This document shows positions 5,874 through 12,966 of a stretch of 24,436 bases of DNA, in pieces (the first letter of the stretch is position 1; each line of letters begins with the position of its first letter). Where the stretch lies: positions 1 through 24,436 of the IMG/VR virus record IMGVR_UViG_3300048037_000295, one strand, 5' to 3'. Origin of the DNA: a virus. Under the pieces are notes generated by a model. The model had not been told where the DNA came from and did no database searches. It saw nothing but the letters and a program-made list of their open reading frames with translations. Position numbers and translations under genes: made by a program.

Positions 5874-7388
5874 CTATTGTAGCTGATTCAGTTGATAAGC
5901 AAACTCTTTTACTTCATCAACATCAGCTAGCCTAGTAATTCCTGAACGCTTACATTGTTCAATACAATCTTTTAATAAGTTATTTGAGTTTGAATTATGT
6001 AATCCAAAGACATACATATCACTAACCCATATTCTTTTAGGTGGTTGTTTAGCCAGCCAAGCTAACGCTGGGCCATCAACTAAGTTACCACCGCCAGTCC
6101 ATCTATCTAGATAGTCTTGATTAACTCTCTTACCATTTTGACCAATGATACGCAATGAACCTGTTTCCCAATCCTGACCTCTATCGTTATACATAGCAAT
6201 AGTAACTGCAGGTAACATCTGCATTATTTCTAGTATATCTTCGCCACTAAAGGACATAGAACCTGACGCATCTATTAGTATTGTTCCACCATATACTCTT
6301 TGTTTTTGTTTGAATACTTTTTTATCCACACACCAACGATTCATATACTTTGGATTTACACCGTAATCCATAGGCCTGTATTCTCTACCACCTTTAATTT
6401 TAGATTGTAGATTTACTTCAAGATGAGGTTTGAATATTTGCATCTTACCCCACTTACCTGCCATATCATTTAGATTAGGTTTATAATTCATATTACTATT
6501 ACTCTGAGATGTCATTTCAAACATCTGCTCTGCATTTCTAGACATTAATTCATCAAGTGAAGCTATATCATCACCTTCACCTTCTGAACTGTTACCACTT
6601 GTTTGCTTATTAGCACTATTAGCTTTTTGTTTAGCTAATGCAGCTTTTCTGGCTTGTTCAAGAACCTGTTCCTCTTTAGGTGGTTCACTAAACTGTTCCA
6701 TAAGTTTAAACAAGATTTTAGCTGCATTTCTAGTTTTAATATACTTACTAGGTTTTTTATAATAACCTCTAGTATATGTAATTCTTTCCCATAAATTATT
6801 TGCTTGTTTAAAGCACCAATTTATTTGATTGAGTCGCAAATTAGTTAATGCTTTTGCTGAGTCCCTAGGTATTTCTCTTAGGTCTTCAAATATTTCTATC
6901 AAAGATGCAAACTCTTTACTAGCTGGCCTTCTTCCAGAATAATAACTATTGCTATTAGTTTCTATAGGTGCCATACATATCATAATATATGAAACTATAT
7001 CGAACAAAGAACTATTATAAAATAAATCTATAGCTCTTTCTTCATGAATAGGTTGACATACAACCCAATCATCTAGATATATATCTTTTATACCTAAGTT
7101 ATAGTTAATACGAATTTCTTCACATATCTCAATGCATTTTTCATTCTCATTCTCTTTGAGTTTACCTACAGTTTTAGGACTCCACTTAGCATGGCCAAGT
7201 TCATGTCTTCTAATTTGTTTGTTATGGTTTGAACCACATAATGAACATAGTTCATCATCTGTAGGAACATACATTTCATGAGATAGAGTAGAAGTTCTAG
7301 GTTGATTTGCATCATCATAGATTTTCCATGGTCCCTCCCCAGAAGCTATTTCTGGAAAGGGTACCTTACTATTCTTCTTCTTGTACAT
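5874..7388 (-). CDS. HExxH metallopeptidase-like and VWA-domain protein, partner of the MoxR ATPase
   Basis: This 504-residue protein has a zinc-peptidase-like N-terminal region with HELGH at residues 62-66, preceded by CSLC (48-51) and followed by an acidic helix (ICEEIRINYN, E90/E91) that could give the third ligand. A low-complexity linker (about 240-300, rich in Q, A, S and N) leads to a C-terminal von Willebrand A domain. Its metal-ion site is visible as DASGS (373-377), T431 in TGGGN and D457 in VSDM. VWA proteins work with MoxR-type ATPases as metal-dependent chaperone pairs, as in CobS/CobT. The ATG overlaps the ATPase gene by 20 bases, which supports a complex. Both catalytic motifs look intact. 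The substrate is unknown. Confidence 0.75.
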   Translation of the reverse strand: MYKKKNSKVPFPEIASGEGPWKIYDDANQPRTSTLSHEMYVPTDDELCSLCGSNHNKQIRRHELGHAKWSPKTVGKLKENENEKCIEICEEIRINYNLGIKDIYLDDWVVCQPIHEERAIDLFYNSSLFDIVSYIMICMAPIETNSNSYYSGRRPASKEFASLIEIFEDLREIPRDSAKALTNLRLNQINWCFKQANNLWERITYTRGYYKKPSKYIKTRNAAKILFKLMEQFSEPPKEEQVLEQARKAALAKQKANSANKQTSGNSSEGEGDDIASLDELMSRNAEQMFEMTSQSNSNMNYKPNLNDMAGKWGKMQIFKPHLEVNLQSKIKGGREYRPMDYGVNPKYMNRWCVDKKVFKQKQRVYGGTILIDASGSMSFSGEDILEIMQMLPAVTIAMYNDRGQDWETGSLRIIGQNGKRVNQDYLDRWTGGGNLVDGPALAWLAKQPPKRIWVSDMYVFGLHNSNSNNLLKDCIEQCKRSGITRLADVDEVKEFAYQLNQLQ

Positions 7389-8142
7389 TTTTCAAGCTAT
7401 TGTCATGTATATTAACATCAGATAATTTAATAGCGTCAAGCAGTTCATCTGCTCTTTCACCAAATATTAAATTACCTGCCATTTTCATTTCAACACCACG
7501 TTGTTGTAACTCAAAGTATTCTCTCCAAGCTCTAACTGATACTCTATCTTCCATATTTTCTGTTAATGAAGTATCACTAATTACCTGATGCCATGTTTTT
7601 GGAAACATTTTTAATGCACTAGGGTGTATTGTATCTACATGTATTTTAACTGGGAACCTATCTTTAAGTGCCATGGGTAGGCTCTCTGGTAGGCTGTTAG
7701 TTGTAGCTATAACATTAAAACCTTTCTTTGGTCTTACTGTTTCTTTGTCGTCATTATTTAATGTCAACTGTGCTATATCTTTATCATCTAATACAGCATG
7801 TAAGAATGTCATAGCATCTGGTGAAGCGTGGTCAATTTCATTGACTACTAATCTTCCACCATTTCTCCATGATTGGATTGCTATACCATCATGCCATTCA
7901 AATCCACCTGACGAATTGGGTTTATAAAACCCTTCTAAGTTTGCACTAGCAGTGTCTTCTGTCATAGTAATTTGATAAACATTAGGTTCTCCACTCATGT
8001 TTAATCCTATTTTATTAGTTGCAGCTGCATATGTTTTACCAGTACCAGGTGGCCCGTATAACAGTATTCTATCTGCATTACCTATAGCTGATGCGACTTT
8101 GTCCCAACAAGTTATAGGTCCTTTCTCCATTGTTTCTTCCAA
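7369..8142 (-). CDS. MoxR-type AAA+ ATPase
   Basis: This 257-residue ATPase carries Walker A GPPGTGKT (30-37), a Walker B-like RLVVNEIDHA (97-106, where N101 replaces the usual Asp and E102 is kept), sensor 1 VIATTN (144-149) and an arginine-finger region (ALKDRF, R162). This matches MoxR/CobS-type AAA+ proteins, which remodel protein targets together with VWA-domain partners such as the overlapping downstream gene. The start is TTG at 8142, chosen because CAGGAG lies 6 bases upstream; the ATG four codons later is too far from that site. The Walker B Asp-to-Asn change may slow magnesium binding or hydrolysis. Confidence 0.8.
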   Translation of the reverse strand: MEETMEKGPITCWDKVASAIGNADRILLYGPPGTGKTYAAATNKIGLNMSGEPNVYQITMTEDTASANLEGFYKPNSSGGFEWHDGIAIQSWRNGGRLVVNEIDHASPDAMTFLHAVLDDKDIAQLTLNNDDKETVRPKKGFNVIATTNSLPESLPMALKDRFPVKIHVDTIHPSALKMFPKTWHQVISDTSLTENMEDRVSVRAWREYFELQQRGVEMKMAGNLIFGERADELLDAIKLSDVNIHDNSLKNVQEEE

Positions 8143-8155
8143 TGTATTCTCCTGT

Positions 8156-8470
8156 CTAGAATGTATTATCTACATCCTCTAATTTAATAAAACGACAATA
8201 GATATCTATTTCTCCATCGTCATTTTTTCTTTGTTTAACTTCAAACTTACCAACATCTTTAAGATGTCTGATATTAGTTTGAGTCATATTTTCTATATTT
8301 TGTTTAACACCTGATACCCAATTGCTACAACTAGCTATTAAATACCATTCATAAGGTGTACTTAACAAAGTTTCTACTTTTTCATCTGTTAATATCGTAG
8401 CTGTCTTACCTTTTCTACTATGATTTGAAGCAGGTGGATTTTGTCTAACAAGCTTACTCTTGCTCGTCAT
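8156..8470 (-). CDS. Small phage protein upstream of the MoxR gene, unknown function
   Basis: This 104-residue protein has a basic, probably flexible N-terminus (about 1-25). A folded part follows, with a helix (EKVETLLSTPYEWYLIASCS) and a beta hairpin (GKFEVKQRKNDDGEIDIYC) ending in acidic residues. The hairpin after a helical region recalls a winged-helix wing, but the match is loose. I use ATG 8470; a GTG three codons earlier is the alternative. It overlaps the gene before it and lies 13 bases before the TTG start of the ATPase, so it is in the same operon. Confidence 0.6.
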   Translation of the reverse strand: MTSKSKLVRQNPPASNHSRKGKTATILTDEKVETLLSTPYEWYLIASCSNWVSGVKQNIENMTQTNIRHLKDVGKFEVKQRKNDDGEIDIYCRFIKLEDVDNTF

Positions 8471-9023
8471 TTTTACCACTATTCTCTGTCATATCTTTAA
8501 GCCAATCTTCTGCTAAGTCACCAGTATGACTCATAACATGAGTAGTAGCTTCCATAGCTTTATCAATTAACTTATTTTCATTCTCTACAAGAACAACTTG
8601 TATTCCTGTAGGTTCACTAAAGAAAAATCTGTTAAATAATCCTGAGTTACCAACACTATTTAATACTTCTCCCATATCATCTGTACTTATTTCATCAGGT
8701 AAACAGTTCCACCAACCTGTCATAATAGAAGCTTTACGATAACTATCTAATCTCATCGCTGCATCTATTGCTTCTTTTGGTCCAACTGCATCAACTTCAT
8801 ATCTAGTCATTAATTCATCTGTTTCATTAAAATTTGCAAATCTATCTTTCCAAAAATTAACATATTCATCATCTTTTAGATAAGTTAAAACAACTGCATA
8901 TGCTTTTAAGTCTACATCAACAATTTTTACTGCATCGTGACTACCAAACATTGATTTTCCTACAAAATCATCGTTCAGTTCGTTACAATTATCACAGCAG
9001 TCTTCTCCGTCATGCTCACTCAT
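8454..9023 (-). CDS. Acidic phage protein of unknown function
   Basis: This 189-residue protein has an acidic, cysteine-bearing N-terminus (C9, C10 and C13) and an acidic C-terminus (ENSGKNDEQE). The middle contains aromatic-rich segments (YVNFWKDRFANF; TGWWNCLPDE) and looks globular. The start at 9023 is preferred over a longer frame that overlaps the upstream gene, because GAGAGGA lies about 10 bases upstream and the extension simply re-reads the neighbour. It overlaps the upstream zinc-ribbon gene by 8 bases. No known family. Confidence 0.65.
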   Translation of the reverse strand: MSEHDGEDCCDNCNELNDDFVGKSMFGSHDAVKIVDVDLKAYAVVLTYLKDDEYVNFWKDRFANFNETDELMTRYEVDAVGPKEAIDAAMRLDSYRKASIMTGWWNCLPDEISTDDMGEVLNSVGNSGLFNRFFFSEPTGIQVVLVENENKLIDKAMEATTHVMSHTGDLAEDWLKDMTENSGKNDEQE

Positions 9024-9312
9024 ATATTTTATTCCTCTCTTCAATTTCCCATGGTTCGTAAATAGATTCACATCTTTTACACCACCATAGTTCTGAATGT
9101 TCATCATCAAATGCCAATTGTTCATGACATTGATGACATACATATCCTGTTTCTAATTCTTCTGACATTAAATCAAACATATTCAATACGATTTGTTTTT
9201 CTAATTTAAATTGCATGTTATTATATCTAAACCAACGCACAATGTTATAATTAAATTCACTTAATCGCATATATACTAAATTAAAGTATCGAACATAGTC
9301 TTTATATGTCAT
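9016..9312 (-). CDS. Zinc-ribbon protein
   Basis: This 98-residue protein has a basic and aromatic N-terminal helix region (KDYVRYFNLVYMRLSEFNYN). At its C-terminus is a clear four-cysteine ribbon, CHQC (59-62) and CKRC (78-81), with the typical knuckle pattern Y-V-C-x-x-C and W-W-C-x-x-C. Such ribbons bind nucleic acid or mediate protein contacts. It overlaps both neighbours by about 10 bases. Its function is not otherwise predictable. Confidence 0.65.
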   Translation of the reverse strand: MTYKDYVRYFNLVYMRLSEFNYNIVRWFRYNNMQFKLEKQIVLNMFDLMSEELETGYVCHQCHEQLAFDDEHSELWWCKRCESIYEPWEIEERNKIYE

Positions 9313-9517
9313 CTTCTTCGTCTAGTTTTTCTTCTATTAAGTCAATGCTATGACTTAAAAAAGTAAACAACTTATTGTTATCAGCTAGTTTCACAAGTTC
9401 ATCAACTTGTTCATCTATCTGTTCACTTGTTGTTTCCTCTGGAAATGTTAGAGTTATTACGCAATCTTTATCCCAATCTTTTTTCATTGGGTTTTTATAT
9501 ACATAAGGCTCTGTCAT
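9302..9517 (-). CDS. Small acidic protein behind a structured leader
   Basis: This 71-residue protein begins MTEPYVYKNPMKKDWDKD and is strongly acidic afterwards, ending EEKLDEEDDI. The start at 9517 has a textbook AGGAGG site. A longer frame to 9622 would run into the long stem of the upstream inverted repeat and gives an implausible leader. It is the first gene after the 300-base structured region, so its translation may depend on that RNA. An acidic DNA-mimic or inhibitor role is possible but unsupported. Confidence 0.6.
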   Translation of the reverse strand: MTEPYVYKNPMKKDWDKDCVITLTFPEETTSEQIDEQVDELVKLADNNKLFTFLSHSIDLIEEKLDEEDDI

Positions 9518-9539
9518 ATTTCCTCCTCTCTCTATCTGT

Positions 9540-9642
9540 ATAGATAGCTTATAGTATGTATGGAAAATTGGTCTTGGTATAACGTAATTAAAAAACCTCA
9601 CAATTTTTACTATGAAAACCATACATACTATAAGCTACCTAC
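9540..9642 (-). repeat. Long stem-loop A (24-bp stem)
   Basis: The two arms, 9619-9642 and 9540-9563, pair over 24 bases on the minus strand. Nineteen of these form a perfect inverted repeat (9545-9563 with 9619-9637), and the outer five include two G-U pairs that exist only in minus-strand RNA. The 55-base loop is AT-rich. The stem ends 22 bases before the ATG of the downstream gene, close to its ribosome binding site. Confidence 0.65.
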
Positions 9643-9680
9643 CTCCACCTAACAACAGCACGCTATTGTATTATTGTTTT

Positions 9681-9764
9681 ATAGATAGCTTGTAACACAC
9701 AGTTGATTAGACCTAATGGATTGGTTACCAAATGGTCGACTTCTATGTGCTACAAGCTACCTAC
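9681..9764 (-). repeat. Long stem-loop B (19-bp stem), related to A
   Basis: Arms 9746-9764 and 9681-9699 pair over 19 bases in minus-strand RNA, including three G-U pairs. The outer part (GTAGGTAGCTT with AAGCTATCTAT) is identical to element A, whereas inner pairs differ in a compensatory way. The loop holds a further nested pairing, GACC/GGTC enclosing TTGG/CCAA. A small hairpin (CAATAG/CTGTTG) sits between B and A. Confidence 0.6.
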
Positions 9765-9818
9765 CATAGATAAATCCAACAGGGTATTTTTTTGATTTAC
9801 CTATTTCGGTAGCTTATG

Positions 9819-10430
9819 CTAGTTACTAATATTTTTATCAATCATTTTAATCATTTTTATCCTAGATTCTTCATACTCTTTATATATTTTTTTAGTATCT
9901 TCATCTGTCCAAGGATAATTACTATTAAGTTTTGTTGTTTCAAACTCGTGTATTACAGTATTACATATTTCTACATCATACTTTTTAGCTATATCATTTA
10001 ATAATCTAAATGGTTCTCCCCAAGCAGAACTAAATGCAAATACTAACTTGCCATTTTCATATGGGTCATCTTCTGATATTTGCATTGATAACAATTCAGT
10101 ATCAGAATCACCCCATTTAGTTCCCCAATTGATATATTCCCAATCAACTGGTTGATATGTACCATATTTTTCAATTAATTCTTGCTTAGTGATATCCATA
10201 ATTGGTCTAGCACCTTCATCATCTTCGAACCAAGCATTAACTCTAACACCATCAAAATCTCTTGAACCTTGATGTATTTTCTCAAATATTTCTGGTCTTG
10301 GAAAACAATTAGTAAAATTATATTGTATATCACTAGGGTCGGAGTCATCAGTTGTTATCTTTTTTAATAACTTATCTAGATGTTCTCCTGTTCCTGTGAT
10401 AACTAATGTATTATCTGTCCAGTTAGGCAT
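9819..10430 (-). CDS. YubB/DUF1281-like protein
   Basis: This 203-residue protein begins MPNWTDNTLVITG, the hallmark start of the YubB ferredoxin-like family (DUF1281), found on plasmids and phages. Further features match that family: aromatic and acidic middle blocks (DFDGVRVNAWFEDDEG; WEYINWGTKWGDSDTE) and FAFSSAWGEP. The molecular role of the family is not established. I chose ATG 10430 because GGGAGAG precedes it and the family starts at this methionine; a longer frame begins at 10466. It overlaps the upstream gene by 8 bases. Confidence 0.7.
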   Translation of the reverse strand: MPNWTDNTLVITGTGEHLDKLLKKITTDDSDPSDIQYNFTNCFPRPEIFEKIHQGSRDFDGVRVNAWFEDDEGARPIMDITKQELIEKYGTYQPVDWEYINWGTKWGDSDTELLSMQISEDDPYENGKLVFAFSSAWGEPFRLLNDIAKKYDVEICNTVIHEFETTKLNSNYPWTDEDTKKIYKEYEESRIKMIKMIDKNISN

Positions 10431-10704
10431 TATCTCTCCCTTCTTTAATTTCTTTGATACCTTCATTAATTTCTATCATTTGTAATTTAACTTCATCTGG
10501 TGCATCATCTCTACTAAGCAGAAAATTTGTAAATGATTCTCTAAATTTATCAACTGCTAATACTTCGGAAATAACATCACTTCTAAATTTGTGGTCTTTC
10601 TCACCTAAGTATGTAACAACAGCCATTTGAACTGATGCCATTAATTTTATTTGTTCTGTCATATTTTTTAATGTTTCAGTTATTAAGTCTGCTTCTTTTG
10701 ACAT
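10423..10704 (-). CDS. Small helical phage protein of unknown function
   Basis: This 93-residue, probably all-helical protein has heptad-like spacing near both ends (ITETLKNMTEQIKLMASV; LQMIEINEGIKEIKEG), which could give coiled-coil contacts. A strong GAGGAGG site precedes the ATG, which overlaps the previous stop by one base. There is no catalytic or metal-binding motif. Confidence 0.65.
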   Translation of the reverse strand: MSKEADLITETLKNMTEQIKLMASVQMAVVTYLGEKDHKFRSDVISEVLAVDKFRESFTNFLLSRDDAPDEVKLQMIEINEGIKEIKEGRDNA

Positions 10705-11114
10705 TATTCCTCCTCCAATAAACTATCAAGATAATCTTGATTTATTTCATTATTTTTCCAATCAACATAGTCATTCCATAATGTATCAAATACATTCTTT
10801 AAATCACCGTTGCCTATGTCTTTTTCTATTTGTGGTGCTATATCAGCTTTAACTACTTCATCTGACTCATTTATTGCTAATGGTGTTAGCTCTAAGTCAA
10901 AGTAGTCATTAAAGTTGTGTATAACTTTCCAATTTAATTTTCTGTTGTTAATTGTTATATTAAATTCTATTCCCCCGTGAAACTCTTGTAATCGTTCCCC
11001 TGTTGGATTATTAGTTATAACTACAACATCTGTTAATAATGTATCATACATACCTTCAGGCATTAAATCTACAATACTACCTGCTGAATATGTATTTACT
11101 TCATTTTTTATCAT
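10704..11114 (-). CDS. Acidic phage protein of unknown function
   Basis: This 136-residue acidic protein looks beta-rich in its first two-thirds (DTLLTDVVVITNN; GGIEFNITINNRKLNWKVIH) and helical with an acidic end (DYLDSLLEEE). AAAGG lies 5 bases before the ATG. It follows the SSB-like gene and a terminator-like hairpin, so it may be reached by read-through or by its own promoter. No family recognised. Confidence 0.6.
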   Translation of the reverse strand: MIKNEVNTYSAGSIVDLMPEGMYDTLLTDVVVITNNPTGERLQEFHGGIEFNITINNRKLNWKVIHNFNDYFDLELTPLAINESDEVVKADIAPQIEKDIGNGDLKNVFDTLWNDYVDWKNNEINQDYLDSLLEEE

Positions 11115-11162
11115 ATTTACCTTTCTCGTCTCGCATTTTAGTTACTGCTCAATAATTACTTA

Positions 11163-11192
11163 CGAAAAATAAAGGGGGCTTTAACACCCCCT
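11163..11192 (-). terminator. Intrinsic terminator after the SSB-like gene
   Basis: The stem AGGGGG/CCCCCT (11173-11178 with 11187-11192) is followed on the minus strand by TTTATTTTT. It lies about a dozen bases past the stop of the SSB-like gene. The loop (8 bases) does not have the G(A/C)TA centre seen in the other hairpins. Confidence 0.75.
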
Positions 11193-11203
11193 CTATTAAT
11201 TAT

Positions 11204-11653
11204 TTATTCTTGTTCTTCACTAGCCTTAGTTTCAACTACTGGATTTTCATATCCAAAAGTTTCATTTTTAACTGGTGCTTCCCAGATATCTGTAATAACC
11301 ATTTCGGTTTTATAGTGCATAACACCTTCTTTATCCTCATAGTTATTATTCTGTAATTTACCTGTAACACCAACTCTAATGAATGGTTTATTTGTTACAC
11401 TACTAACTGGTGCATTAGAGAGAGTTGATACTATCTTCTGTATCAAATTATCTCCATAAGCTACTGCTAATAGATTTGCTTGTTTATTTCCTCCGTCTAA
11501 TACGAACTTAATCCCATTAGCATAAGAGTTACCTGTTTTGGCTGAACTACCAACTCGTGGCATTCCATCCTCTGTTATTGTTGTAAGCAACCCAGTATAA
11601 TTAAGTGAATTAATTACACCTAAATCGCCTGCAAATTGTTCTAATTTTGTCAT
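11204..11653 (-). CDS. Probable single-stranded-DNA-binding protein
   Basis: This is a 149-residue protein. Its C-terminal half reads like the OB-fold of phage SSBs: RVGVTGKLQNNNYEDKEG (93-110) followed by YKTEMVITDIWEAP matches the strand pattern G-x-L-Q...Y-x-D-x-x-G...Y-x-T-E-x-V. The tail is acidic (ETKASEEQE), as in SSBs that recruit partners. The N-terminal half (about 1-75) is less typical. The start at 11653 has GAGAGGAG upstream; a longer frame reaches 11803 but would read through the preceding hairpin and the 3' part of the small zinc-ribbon gene. An SSB fits the Rad52-like annealase in the same block. Confidence 0.6.
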   Translation of the reverse strand: MTKLEQFAGDLGVINSLNYTGLLTTITEDGMPRVGSSAKTGNSYANGIKFVLDGGNKQANLLAVAYGDNLIQKIVSTLSNAPVSSVTNKPFIRVGVTGKLQNNNYEDKEGVMHYKTEMVITDIWEAPVKNETFGYENPVVETKASEEQE

Positions 11654-11694
11654 TATTACTATACTCCTCTCGAACAATATACCAATACTCAAAA

Positions 11695-11728
11695 TAGAAA
11701 AAAGAAATAAGGGGACCGCTAGGTCCCC
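11695..11728 (-). terminator. Terminator-like hairpin with GCTA centre
   Basis: The stem GGGGACC/GGTCCCC (11711-11717 with 11722-11728) encloses GCTA and is followed on the minus strand by TTATTTCTTTTTTCTA. It lies between the stop of the 47-residue zinc-ribbon gene and the start of the SSB-like gene. The sequence after the stem matches the corresponding sequence at 4160-4176. Confidence 0.75.
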
Positions 11729-11738
11729 ATATCTCAAC

Positions 11739-11882
11739 TCATTTAGATTTTCTCCATTTTGTATTGAAGTTCCACTCAACATTTTGGTCAAGTGGTTCCT
11801 CAAAGCTTATATCCCAGCAACTATTACATAACATACCGTCAAGTAATAAATGCTTGGTCTTTGTTTTACAATTCGGACACAT
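11739..11882 (-). CDS. 47-residue zinc-ribbon protein
   Basis: ATG at 11882 opens a frame with CPNC at residues 2-5 and CNSC at 19-22, a compact zinc ribbon, followed by an aromatic and charged tail (EWNFNTKWRKSK). AAAGGAG lies 12 bases before the ATG, a long but usable spacing. The gene is bracketed by two hairpins of the same family (at 11931-11946 and 11711-11728), so it may form a monocistronic unit. Confidence 0.65.
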   Translation of the reverse strand: MCPNCKTKTKHLLLDGMLCNSCWDISFEEPLDQNVEWNFNTKWRKSK

Positions 11883-11910
11883 TTGAATGTATCACTCCTT
11901 TCATAGAACA

Positions 11911-11946
11911 TATTAGAAGAAAGAAAGAATGGGAGCGCTAGCTCCC
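11911..11946 (-). terminator. Terminator-like hairpin overlapping the end of the upstream gene
   Basis: The stem GGGAGC/GCTCCC (11931-11936 with 11941-11946) encloses GCTA. On the minus strand it is followed by ATTCTTTCTTTCTTCTA. The stop codon TAG of the upstream 126-residue gene lies in the loop and the first base of the 3' arm, so a terminating ribosome would cover the stem. Confidence 0.65.
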
Positions 11947-12318
11947 GTCCTTATGATATTCTCTTTTGTCTTTAATAAATTCTCTAATTAGTTTGGGGTT
12001 TCTAAATAACATAGTTAATAATGGAAAGATATATATTTTAATACTATACATAGATACTTCCCACCTAATATGCCAGCGTGAGTATCCAGGTTCTTTACCA
12101 CTGTGACTTCCACTACCATAGTTTTGATATCCGTATATCATATTAAAGAATTGATGTGAATGTTTATGGCATAGTCCCATCTCACTTTGTGGTCTTACCC
12201 AACTGTCTATAAAATCTCCATAACCACCGCTATAGTTTATAAATAAACAGTTGTTATTGTTAGTGATAGGTTCACCACATTTGTGATGTTCACAGATACC
12301 TTGAATTTCCTCATTCAT
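11938..12318 (-). CDS. Cysteine/histidine-rich phage protein of unknown function
   Basis: This 126-residue protein has CEHHKC near the N-terminus (9-14), a further cysteine, then CHKHSH (50-55), which together could bind one zinc. Next come an aromatic/glycine region (YGYQNYGSGSHSGKEPGYSR) and an apolar stretch (MYSIKIYIFPLLTML) that is borderline for a membrane helix. The tail is basic. The ATG overlaps the upstream gene by 8 bases. No known family. Confidence 0.6.
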   Translation of the reverse strand: MNEEIQGICEHHKCGEPITNNNNCLFINYSGGYGDFIDSWVRPQSEMGLCHKHSHQFFNMIYGYQNYGSGSHSGKEPGYSRWHIRWEVSMYSIKIYIFPLLTMLFRNPKLIREFIKDKREYHKDGS

Positions 12319-12421
12319 TAGGAAACTTTCTTTCTTTCCTAAATCTATTTTCTATCATTGTATCCATATGACATTCATCACACATTGTATATTTTGTACA
12401 TTCTCTGTATGGACAAGCCAT
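12311..12421 (-). CDS. 36-residue zinc-binding micropeptide
   Basis: Starting at ATG 12421 with AGAAAGGA upstream, this small protein has CPYREC (3-8) and CDECH (14-18), a cysteine-rich N-terminal half followed by a charged helix (IENRFRKERKFPNE). A longer frame to 12514 runs into the terminator hairpin at 12485-12505 and is not credible. It overlaps the next gene by 8 bases. The role is unknown. Confidence 0.6.
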   Translation of the reverse strand: MACPYRECTKYTMCDECHMDTMIENRFRKERKFPNE

Positions 12422-12470
12422 AATATTCCTTTCTTCTTCGTCTCTTTTAGTTTGTGCGAACACCCCTAAA

Positions 12471-12505
12471 TCAAAAAATACCAAGGGGGGCAAGGGTAAC
12501 CCCCC
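12471..12505 (-). terminator. Intrinsic terminator after the 99-residue gene
   Basis: The stem GGGGGG/CCCCCC (12485-12490 with 12500-12505) has a 9-base loop and is followed on the minus strand by TTGGTATTTTTTGA. It lies 19 bases past the stop of the first leftward gene, so the leftmost transcript from the control region may be attenuated here. Confidence 0.6.
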
Positions 12506-12523
12506 AAGGTACAATACCCCAGA

Positions 12524-12823
12524 TTAGTTTCTAGGGTATTTAGCCCTAATAGCTTTATCAGAAACATTAAGCCAAATGACATAGTCGTGAAAGATAGTAG
12601 GACCATACTTATCATTCCCAGCAATAACTCTATAGTTAGAATTATTAGTGTCTATCTCATTTAAGTGGTTACAACCAGCCTCTAAATCCTCACCAAACAG
12701 GGATTTAATCTGCAACATTGCAACACGGTCAATAGGCTTTGAACTCATAAGTTTAGCATTAGTACCCTTTTCAAGTTCTTCACCAGTTTCTGCACATATG
12801 TAAGTTCCACTCACAATAATCAT
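12524..12823 (-). CDS. First leftward gene from the control region, unknown function
   Basis: This is a 99-residue protein of mixed composition with a CAETGEE motif near the start and no recognisable domain. The listed ATG (12823) stands only one base after AAAGGAG, which is too close for normal initiation; the in-frame GTG at 12814 has a 10-base spacing and may be the true start. The gene is first in the leftward block and is followed closely by a strong terminator, so it could be an early regulator. That is inference from position. Confidence 0.6.
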   Translation of the reverse strand: MIIVSGTYICAETGEELEKGTNAKLMSSKPIDRVAMLQIKSLFGEDLEAGCNHLNEIDTNNSNYRVIAGNDKYGPTIFHDYVIWLNVSDKAIRAKYPRN

Positions 12824-12860
12824 TCTCCTTTAATAGTCTTATAATAGAAAGATAAGCTAA

Positions 12861-12878
12861 AGAGTTCGATAGAACTCT
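12861..12878 (-). repeat. GATA-centred palindrome before the first leftward gene
   Basis: The stem AGAGTTC/GAACTCT (12861-12867 with 12872-12878) encloses GATA. It lies 38 bases before the ATG at 12823. The minus-strand sequence after it ends in CTATTATAAG, like the corresponding sequence after the 4177 hairpin. Its U-tract is poor, so it is a weak terminator if one at all. Confidence 0.6.
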
Positions 12879-12966
12879 CAACCTACCCACTGTATCTTTA
12901 AACTTAGAACAGATGTCCTCATATGGGAACATATAAGTCTAAGTTATAGTAGAGAGAGAGTAAAAG

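Larger units (their letters stand above)
9518..9818 (-). promoter_or_regulatory. 300-base structured leader region between two leftward genes
   Basis: This gap has no plausible ORF and is occupied by stem-loops B and A, a linking hairpin and, near the upstream end, a small palindrome TAGC-TTAT-GCTA (9810-9821) that overlaps the upstream gene's stop. Conserved pairing suggests a function as RNA: a 5' leader, a stability element or a separate non-coding RNA. I did not find a clear promoter. Confidence 0.45.

Noticed and set aside
7307-7588. Plus-strand ORF across the MoxR/VWA genes
   Set aside because: It is a shadow of well-supported minus-strand genes and is rich in serine and cysteine, as expected from antisense reading.
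9518-9622. Longer start for the small acidic gene
   Set aside because: The extension runs through the stem-loop arm and lacks a ribosome binding site, whereas the internal ATG at 9517 has AGGAGG.
11654-11803. Longer start for the SSB-like gene
   Set aside because: The extension reads through a strong hairpin and the 3' part of another small gene; the ATG at 11653 has its own ribosome binding site.
12422-12514. Longer start for the 36-residue zinc peptide
   Set aside because: The extension covers the terminator hairpin at 12485-12505, and the proline/leucine-rich leader looks like a translated hairpin.
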